NCBI GenBank assembly: GCA_947631365.1
Contig: CANRLB010000067.1
Coordinates: 1-5,498, forward strand
Reading direction: 5' to 3'
From: an uncultured Bacilli bacterium
GTDB taxonomy: Bacteria; Bacillota_I; Bacilli_A; RF39; UBA660
Length of the DNA stretch: 5,498 nucleotides
The translations under genes and the position numbers were made by a program. Positions 1 through 4,637 of the stretch are shown here, in pieces; position 1 is the first letter of the stretch; each line of letters begins with the position of its first letter. The notes under the pieces were generated by a model, which was not told the origin of the DNA, searched no databases, and worked only from the letters and a program-made list of their open reading frames with translations.

Positions 1-1232
1 TCATCAATAATATTATTCATGACAAAACGCATTTCTTCAACACTAATCGTTTCAAAAATATCATCAATTAATAAACCATCTTCATGTAATTTTTTAAATA
101 TTTCATAACGATCTACTGCATTTGAACCATTCGGATCATCTGGATCTTCTGGGGCTCCACTTACCCATAAACCTACATTAGCAGAGTGTGTAAGTGATAA
201 GGTAATAATCATTTCTTTATATAAATCTTTTAAAGCTACACCATTTTTGGTAACTTCATTATTCTTTAAGTCAGTATCTTTATATTTAAAATATAACTCA
301 TTTAAAATACTTAAACTAGTTGCATAGTTACCATCAGGCTCTCCCCCTAAAACATATAATTCTAGAGTTTCTTTATCATTCATTAACCAATTTAAGACAT
401 CTTTATAATGACTACTATATCTAAGTAGAGCTTGTAAAATATCATAACCAACATTAGAAACAAATTCTCTTTGTAATAAAGTTAAATTATATTTATCTAA
501 ATTAGTAAATGTTCCATCTTTAATTTCACTTTCATATTTTTTAATTAAAGCATCATAATCACTAATTTTTTTAACAATTGAGTTATCATCTGTTTTAACT
601 TCTTCATAACCCTCTTTAATTAATTTGGCATCAGCATAAACGGCATCATCATACCACATGCTATACCAACTATCGCCATTTTCATAAGCATATAATCTTA
701 AATATTTAACATCTTTAAGAGGAATTTTAACATATTCGGCATCATCCCAACCTTTTTTAATACCTGAAGTATAAGCAGTTGTCCATTCTTCGCCATCTTT
801 TGAAGTATAAATAGTAAACGTAACTCCACTATTATAATAAGTACTTACTTCTTTAGCATCGACTCCTAAATAAGCGGTAAAATAATCGTAATCATAACCA
901 CTTACATCATAAACTAAATTAGATGTTGCCCAAGCCGCAATACCTTTAATAAATGGTGTTTTTACGCCTTCAATATTAAGTGTAATTAAACCACTGGAAT
1001 TATTCTTATCAAGTCTTAAATAATATCCAGGTTCAACATATGATTCATCTTCTATATAATCTATATCAGATAAATAAATATGATCTTTTGTATCATATGA
1101 TAAAGCTAGATAATTATATGCTCTTCCTCCATCAAATCTTTTATAAAAAATACTTACTGTAAAAACCATTAAAGCAAGAACTAAAATAAAAGCACCTTTT
1201 AATAAATTTTCTTTTTTAATGCACTTAGCCAT
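1..1232 (-). CDS. Secreted/anchored NPCBM-domain protein, 3' end outside window
   Basis: The frame is open from ATG at 1232 to the left edge, giving 410 residues with no stop, so the C-terminus is missing. Residues 1-8 are basic (MAKCIKKE) and are followed by a hydrophobic stretch at about 9-28, then YKRF: a Sec signal or an uncleaved N-terminal anchor. No lipobox is seen, and Cys4 is too early to be one. Residues about 51-205 resemble an NPCBM/NEW2 carbohydrate-binding module: YLSD near the start, KTPFIKGIAAWATS where the family has its 'KGIGVHA' segment, then YDVSGYDYDYFTAYLGVD, VTFTIYTSKDGEEW, YLRLYAYENGD and a closing DDAVYADAKLI. From about 245 onward there is a different, probably helical region containing GGEPDGNYATS (296-306) and LTHSANVGLW (346-355). 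I recall such a region in large clostridial surface proteins that also carry a transglutaminase-like domain, but that part would lie outside the window. Glycan binding at the cell surface is likely; any enzymatic activity is unknown. The start is supported by a Shine-Dalgarno site six bases upstream and a promoter close behind it. Confidence 0.85.
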   Translation of the reverse strand, partial: MAKCIKKENLLKGAFILVLALMVFTVSIFYKRFDGGRAYNYLALSYDTKDHIYLSDIDYIEDESYVEPGYYLRLDKNNSSGLITLNIEGVKTPFIKGIAAWATSNLVYDVSGYDYDYFTAYLGVDAKEVSTYYNSGVTFTIYTSKDGEEWTTAYTSGIKKGWDDAEYVKIPLKDVKYLRLYAYENGDSWYSMWYDDAVYADAKLIKEGYEEVKTDDNSIVKKISDYDALIKKYESEIKDGTFTNLDKYNLTLLQREFVSNVGYDILQALLRYSSHYKDVLNWLMNDKETLELYVLGGEPDGNYATSLSILNELYFKYKDTDLKNNEVTKNGVALKDLYKEMIITLSLTHSANVGLWVSGAPEDPDDPNGSNAVDRYEIFKKLHEDGLLIDDIFETISVEEMRFVMNNIID

Positions 1233-1238
1233 CTAAAA

Positions 1239-1246
1239 CACCTCTT
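1239..1246 (-). promoter_or_regulatory. Ribosome binding site of the NPCBM-domain gene
   Basis: Read on the minus strand the bases are AAGAGGTG, followed by six bases (TTTTAG) and then ATG at 1232. This is a strong match to the anti-Shine-Dalgarno complement at good spacing. It fixes the start of the leftmost gene just before its signal/anchor segment. Confidence 0.8.
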
Positions 1247-1259
1247 TTTTATGAATACT

Positions 1260-1287
1260 ATTATACATTTTTAACGTCAAAAATCAA
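1260..1287 (-). promoter_or_regulatory. Promoter of the NPCBM-domain gene
   Basis: On the minus strand a perfect TATAAT lies at 1265-1260. A TTGATT at 1287-1282 is separated from it by 16 bases and can serve as the -35. Transcription would begin near 1253, leaving a leader of about 20 bases that contains just the ribosome binding site. The -35 lies within the repeat cluster at 1267-1312, so a factor bound there would directly affect RNA polymerase. A better-matching TTGACG at 1280-1275 is only 9 bases from the -10, too close to be used with it. Confidence 0.6.
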
Positions 1288-1312
1288 TATTTTTATGTCA
1301 AAAATAGTCAAT
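1267..1312. repeat. Helically phased TTGAC repeats, two near-palindromic
   Basis: Three GTCAA elements on the plus strand (TTGAC on the minus strand) start at 1276, 1297 and 1307, so they are 21 and 10 bases apart, about two and one helical turns. The first two lie within related units: ATTTTTAACGTCAAAAAT at 1267-1284 and ATTTTTATGTCAAAAAT at 1289-1305. The 18-base unit is nearly its own reverse complement, centred on ACGT with one mismatched symmetric pair. The cluster covers the -35 of the minus-strand gene and lies about 60 bases upstream of the plus-strand -10. Operator function is inferred from phasing and position; AT-rich chance similarity remains possible. Confidence 0.5.
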
Positions 1313-1374
1313 TTTTATATAAAATTTACAGAGCAATTATAAAACATTAACTTTTAATTAATTATATAACCCCT

Positions 1375-1393
1375 TATAATATATGTAAGAGGA
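1375..1393 (+). promoter_or_regulatory. -10 box and ribosome binding site of the alkD-like gene
   Basis: A perfect TATAAT at 1375-1380 lies 19 bases before the ATG at 1400. No good -35 is present at 16-18 bases; TTTTAA-like sequence there is weak. AAGAGGA at 1387-1393 is the Shine-Dalgarno site, ending about six bases before the ATG. Transcription would start around 1387, practically at the Shine-Dalgarno site, so either the leader is extremely short or another upstream -10 is used. Confidence 0.5.
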
Positions 1394-1399
1394 AGAAAA

Positions 1400-2086
1400 A
1401 TGAATATTATAAATGAATTAAAAAATAATGCCAATCAAGATTATCGAAAATTTAATCTAAAAATTTGTCAAACTAAATATGAAATGTTAGGTGTAAAAGT
1501 CCCTATATTAAGAAAAATGGCAAAAGATTTATTAAAAAAATATTCTTATCAAGAAATCTTTAATAATTTAAATGATAATGTTTATGAATGTCTCTTATTA
1601 AAAGGGATAATTATTGGAAGTATTGATATCTCCTTAAATGAAAGACTAAAATTAATTGATAATTACCTCCCCCAAATAGACTGCTGGGCTTTATGTGATA
1701 TTTTTGTAAGCAATCTTAAATTTGTTAAAAAGTATCCAAAAGAAATGTTTAATTATGTTAATAATTTGTTAAATCATCAAGAAGAATATTATTTAAGATT
1801 TGTTATTGTTATTTTACTAACCTATTATTTAAATGATACCTATTATCAAGATGTTTTAAATATTTTACTAAGTATTAAAAGCAACTATTTTTATGTTAAA
1901 ATGGCTCTTGCTTGGGCATACTCAATTAGTTTAATAAAATATTTTGATGAAACAATTAGCTTTTTATCGAATAATAAAAATAATATTGATAAATGGACAT
2001 ATAATAAAGCTTTACAAAAAGGAAGAGAATCTTTTAAATTAAGTAAAGAACAGAAAGAAATATTAAAAAATTTAAAAATAACTTAG
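1400..2086 (+). CDS. AlkD-like DNA alkylation repair protein (HEAT-like repeats)
   Basis: The 228-residue protein is of usual length for the bacterial DNA alkylation repair family (Pfam DNA_alkylation, AlkC/AlkD type), an all-helical HEAT-like fold that removes N3- and N7-alkylated bases. The N-terminal GVKVPILRKMAKDL (31-44) is a family hallmark. Against Bacillus cereus AlkD, from memory, the active-site Trp109/Asp113/Arg148/Trp187 correspond in order and spacing to W96, D100, R133 and W172 here: CWALCD at 95-100, YLRFVIV at 131-137 and ALAWAYS at 169-175. The closing YNKALQKGRES (201-211) is also typical of Bacillota members. It should act in the cytosol on chromosomal DNA. It has its own -10 and Shine-Dalgarno site, and is divergent from the NPCBM gene. 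The next gene begins 50 bases downstream with no terminator between, so cotranscription is possible. The family is clear; the exact substrate is inferred. Confidence 0.9.
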   Translation: MNIINELKNNANQDYRKFNLKICQTKYEMLGVKVPILRKMAKDLLKKYSYQEIFNNLNDNVYECLLLKGIIIGSIDISLNERLKLIDNYLPQIDCWALCDIFVSNLKFVKKYPKEMFNYVNNLLNHQEEYYLRFVIVILLTYYLNDTYYQDVLNILLSIKSNYFYVKMALAWAYSISLIKYFDETISFLSNNKNNIDKWTYNKALQKGRESFKLSKEQKEILKNLKIT

Positions 2087-2088
2087 TG

Positions 2089-2117
2089 TTGCATTTAAAC
2101 AAAATTTATATTAGTAT
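2089..2117 (+). promoter_or_regulatory. Possible weak promoter before the 271-residue hypothetical gene
   Basis: TTGCAT at 2089-2094 and TAGTAT at 2112-2117 are spaced by 17 bases in the 50-base gap after the alkD-like stop codon. Both hexamers are imperfect, and initiation near 2124 would almost touch the Shine-Dalgarno site TGGAGGA at 2127-2133. The gene may instead be read through from the alkD-like promoter. Confidence 0.3.
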
Positions 2118-2136
2118 ATAAAGCTATGGAGGAATT

Positions 2137-2952
2137 ATGGAATATCAATATTTAGATGAAGATGTATATAAAAAATATAACTCTAATGAAACTCTTGGCT
2201 TTGTTAAAGCTGAAAAAATTGGCGATTTAACTTATTGTTTAGCTAATTTCAAACCTGATTATATAGGTGTTGGTTCAAGACAATGTAACCATACTTTAAA
2301 TTTTTTAAATACGGATGTTGACTTTTCAAAATATTATTATGGCTATTATAGTCAAGAGGCAAAAGGTTTTACTAAGGTATGGAAAGACCGTTTAATAATA
2401 AGAATTAACCCGAGTGATCTTTCATTATGGCAAGAAGATGGAATAAAACAAATTACTTATGCTCCTTTAGAGGATACCATTTTTATCTTAAGAAGAAAAA
2501 ATAATGTTTTTATTAATGAAAAACTTATTGGTGATAAAGATGCAACATTACAACATAATCGTAATGGTCAGCTTTCTGTTGATTGCTTTAATCTAAACGA
2601 AGAGGAAGAAGAAAAATTTAGATTATCTTTTGCCAATGGACCAATATATGACCAACCTTTATTAGCGTTTGTAAACACTACTCCAGATTATAAAAGTTAT
2701 GTTATTTATAATGGTTATTATATGGATAAAAATAGTACCATTGATTATTATGAATTTATTAATGGTTTTTGCCAATTAGTAAAGCGATTTAAAGTAAAAG
2801 AATTACCAGAAAAAGAATTTGTACCAATACCAAATGCCGAGAAATCAGGAATTTATATTGAACCAAATACTTTATATCCTGTTTATCGGAAATATTTTGA
2901 TGAAACTATGCCTTTTTTAAAGAAAGATGGAGCTAAATTAGAAAGAAAATAA
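2137..2952 (+). CDS. Hypothetical soluble protein, 271 residues
   Basis: I do not recognise a family. The start is well supported by TGGAGGA at 2127-2133. The protein has no signal peptide or membrane segment and begins acidic (MEYQYLDEDVYKKY). Visible traits are a tyrosine-rich stretch SKYYYGYYS (64-72), an EEEEE run at 155-159 and short alternating hydrophobic segments (RLIIRI 85-90, TIFILRR 114-120, SYVIYNGYY 187-195) that suggest a beta-rich cytosolic fold. The C-terminal part is lysine- and proline-rich. Four cysteines (C34, C50, C150, C212) are scattered without a metal-binding spacing. It follows the alkD-like gene on the same strand by 50 bases and is closed by a terminator, so it may be the second gene of that transcript. 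A role in DNA repair would be guilt by association only. Base composition matches its neighbours, so nothing suggests recent transfer. Confidence 0.85.
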   Translation: MEYQYLDEDVYKKYNSNETLGFVKAEKIGDLTYCLANFKPDYIGVGSRQCNHTLNFLNTDVDFSKYYYGYYSQEAKGFTKVWKDRLIIRINPSDLSLWQEDGIKQITYAPLEDTIFILRRKNNVFINEKLIGDKDATLQHNRNGQLSVDCFNLNEEEEEKFRLSFANGPIYDQPLLAFVNTTPDYKSYVIYNGYYMDKNSTIDYYEFINGFCQLVKRFKVKELPEKEFVPIPNAEKSGIYIEPNTLYPVYRKYFDETMPFLKKDGAKLERK

Positions 2953-2963
2953 TAATAAATAAC

Positions 2964-3000
2964 ACTAGATTTATTTTTAATAGTAAATCTAGTTTTTATT
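2964..3000 (+). terminator. Intrinsic terminator after the hypothetical gene
   Basis: ACTAGATTTA at 2964-2973 pairs perfectly over 10 bases with TAAATCTAGT at 2984-2993 around a 10-base loop. Five Ts (2993-2997) and further AT sequence follow directly. The stem is AT-rich, as expected in this genome. It separates the alkD-like/hypothetical pair from the HIT-CapA operon. Confidence 0.8.
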
Positions 3001-3012
3001 AGTTTTAATCCA

Positions 3013-3041
3013 TAGACTTTTTTGAATTAATTTAGTACAAT
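3013..3041 (+). promoter_or_regulatory. Promoter of the HIT-CapA operon
   Basis: TAGACT at 3013-3018 (4/6 to TTGACA) and TACAAT at 3036-3041 (5/6 to TATAAT) are spaced by 17 bases and lie just after the preceding terminator. Initiation near 3048 would leave a leader of about ten bases before the ATG at 3058. It would also exclude the in-frame ATG at 3046. Confidence 0.6.
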
Positions 3042-3047
3042 TAAAAT

Positions 3048-3052
3048 GGTGG
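3048..3052 (+). promoter_or_regulatory. Ribosome binding site deciding the HIT start
   Basis: GGTGG at 3048-3052 sits five bases before the ATG at 3058. It overlaps the ATG at 3046, whose own upstream sequence (ACAATTAAA) has no Shine-Dalgarno match. This favours 3058 as the start. Confidence 0.6.
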
Positions 3053-3057
3053 TAAAA

Positions 3058-3417
3058 ATGGAATGTTTATTTTGTAAAATTATTAATGGTGAAGTACCAA
3101 GTTATAAATTATATGAAGATGATTTAGTTATTGTTATTATGGATGCTTATCCTAATGTTGATGGCCATACTTTAATTATTCCCAAAAAACATTATGATTC
3201 ATTAATGGATATACCTGATGATTTAGTTCTGCATATTAACAATATTGCTAAAAAGTATATTAAACATAATATGGAAAGATTAAATGCCAAAGAATTAAGT
3301 GTTTGTGTTAATTATGGTAATAGTCAAAAAATTAAACATTATCATATGCACCTTCTTCCTAATCATGGTACAAGACCTACTATAGATGTTGAAAAAGTAT
3401 ATGAGGTATTAAAATAA
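3058..3417 (+). CDS. HIT-family nucleotide hydrolase/transferase-type protein
   Basis: The 119-residue protein has the full layout of a small bacterial HIT protein of the Hint/PKCI type: CLFCKIINGEVPSYKLYEDD at the N-terminus, GHTLIIPKKH at 36-45 and the histidine triad HYHMHLL at 94-100 (H94, H96, H98). The family binds purine nucleotides and hydrolyses or transfers AMP from nucleoside phosphoramidates through a histidine-AMP intermediate. C3 and C6, with H45 and one triad-region histidine, match the structural zinc site known in some Bacillota HIT proteins; zinc binding here is inferred. The end is slightly short, with no long C-terminal tail. The start at 3058 is preferred over the ATG four codons upstream because of GGTGG spacing, the promoter position and the family's usual beginning. 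The stop codon overlaps the capA-like start by one base. The physiological substrate cannot be told from sequence. Confidence 0.93.
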   Translation: MECLFCKIINGEVPSYKLYEDDLVIVIMDAYPNVDGHTLIIPKKHYDSLMDIPDDLVLHINNIAKKYIKHNMERLNAKELSVCVNYGNSQKIKHYHMHLLPNHGTRPTIDVEKVYEVLK

Positions 3418-4625
3418 TGAGGCTAAAGGCAAAATATAAAAAGTTATTAATTACTATAGCTATTGTTTTTGCAAGCATCATTCTTTTATTTGTTGGTTAT
3501 AGGTTTTTGGAAAATAAAAAACCTATTAATAATCCGAGTAAAAATGAAGAAGTTGTAGAAGATACTATTAAAACTTATAAAGCTTCCTTGATTGCTACGG
3601 GAGATGGTTTAATACATTCTAATGTTTATAGTGCGGCTTATAATAGTTATACAAAAACTTATAATTTTTTAGATATGCTTTCTTATACTAAAGAAAAAAT
3701 AAAAGATTATGATCTTAAATACTATAATCAAGAAACCGTTTTTGATACATCTTCAAGCCCTAGTAATTATCCTCATTTTAATACTCCTCCCGCTTTTGGT
3801 GAAAATATGCTTGATATTGGTTTTAATTTAATCTCCCTTGCTACTAATCATTCTATGGATATGGGTAAGACAGGAGCTTTAAATAGTGCTAAATGGTGGG
3901 AAGATAAAAACGGAATTTTGGCAACAGGTATGTTTTCTAGCGAAGAAAAAAGAAATGAATATAAAATAATGGAAGTAAATGGGATAACTTATACAATGCT
4001 TTCTTATACTTATGGCACTAATGGCATTCCTATTCCTAAAGATGCTCCTTATCTAGTTAATTTATTTGATGAAGAAACAGCCTTAAAAGATATTGAAGCC
4101 GTAAGAGATAAAATTGATGTCTTAATTGTTGCAATGCACTGGGGACAAGAATATAAACAAGATGCAACCGAAACGCAAAGAGAACAAGCTAAATTTTTAG
4201 CTGATCATGGTGTTGATATTATTCTAGGGACACACTCCCATTGTATAGAGCCTTGGGAAATGATTGATGATACAGTTGTTTTTTACTCATTTGGCAATTT
4301 CATTTCTGGTCAAAATCACTCCGAAAATACAGCCTTTGTCAGAAAAGTATCTTCTTTTGGAATGTTTGCAACCATGGATATTGTTAAAACAGTTGATACC
4401 AAGAACAATAAAACAGAAATTAAAATTGAAAATATTGGAGCGGATTTAAACTATAATTATAAATTTTATAACCAAGAAAAAAAGAAATACGATTACATCG
4501 TTATTCCTTTTAGTAAAATGGAAAGTAAATATTTAGATAATTATCAAGAATTATATCAAGAATTTAGTAATGTTTTAACTAAATATGACGATTCGATTAA
4601 AATAGAACCACTACCTACTTTATAG
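3417..4625 (+). CDS. Membrane-anchored CapA-family (PGA_cap) metallophosphatase-like protein
   Basis: The 402-residue protein begins with basic MRLKAKYKK and one hydrophobic segment at about 10-27, then a charged linker to about 55, indicating an N-terminal anchor with the catalytic domain outside. The domain at about 56-365 has the CapA/PGA_cap motifs: TGDGLIH (61-67, family GD..H), YNQE (103-106, family NLE-type), ATNHSMDMG (142-150), MHWGQEY (240-246), GTHSHCIEP (271-279) and YSFGNFISG (290-298). The fold is calcineurin-like and the D, N and H residues expected to bind metal are present. Homologues act in poly-gamma-glutamate capsule synthesis or anchoring, but no pgsB/pgsC (capB/capC) partners are visible, so many such single copies probably have another envelope role. 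Translation is likely coupled to the HIT gene: ATG overlaps its TAA, with GAGG at 3403-3406 inside the HIT coding end. The last codons form part of a terminator hairpin. Confidence 0.9.
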   Translation: MRLKAKYKKLLITIAIVFASIILLFVGYRFLENKKPINNPSKNEEVVEDTIKTYKASLIATGDGLIHSNVYSAAYNSYTKTYNFLDMLSYTKEKIKDYDLKYYNQETVFDTSSSPSNYPHFNTPPAFGENMLDIGFNLISLATNHSMDMGKTGALNSAKWWEDKNGILATGMFSSEEKRNEYKIMEVNGITYTMLSYTYGTNGIPIPKDAPYLVNLFDEETALKDIEAVRDKIDVLIVAMHWGQEYKQDATETQREQAKFLADHGVDIILGTHSHCIEPWEMIDDTVVFYSFGNFISGQNHSENTAFVRKVSSFGMFATMDIVKTVDTKNNKTEIKIENIGADLNYNYKFYNQEKKKYDYIVIPFSKMESKYLDNYQELYQEFSNVLTKYDDSIKIEPLPTL

Positions 4626-4637
4626 GTAGTTTTTTTT
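4610..4637 (+). terminator. Intrinsic terminator overlapping the capA-like stop codon
   Basis: ACTACCTA at 4610-4617 pairs with TAGGTAGT at 4623-4630 around the loop CTTTA, followed by a run of eight Ts (4630-4637). The capA-like stop TAG (4623-4625) is the first part of the 3' arm. The TAA of the opposing ORF6N gene (4622-4620) lies in and beside the loop. On the minus strand the hairpin is not followed by a U-run (TGGTTC comes next), so it looks efficient only for plus-strand transcripts. Confidence 0.85.

Noticed and set aside
1937..2906. 17-base exact repeat AAATATTTTGATGAAAC at 1937-1953 and 2890-2906, giving KYFDET in both the AlkD-like and hypothetical proteins
   Set aside because: The match is short and AT-rich, and the flanking similarity (ISFL against MPFL) is minimal; there is no wider homology between the two proteins.
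4264..4449. 61-codon plus-strand open frame
   Set aside because: It lies wholly inside the capA-like gene in another frame, has no recognisable motif and no Shine-Dalgarno support.
4620..4637. AAAAAAC heptamer followed by a hairpin near the ORF6N stop, resembling a -1 frameshift signal on the minus strand
   Set aside because: The hairpin begins with no spacer and is explained as the capA terminator; slipping would add only about 24 residues antisense to capA before a TGA.
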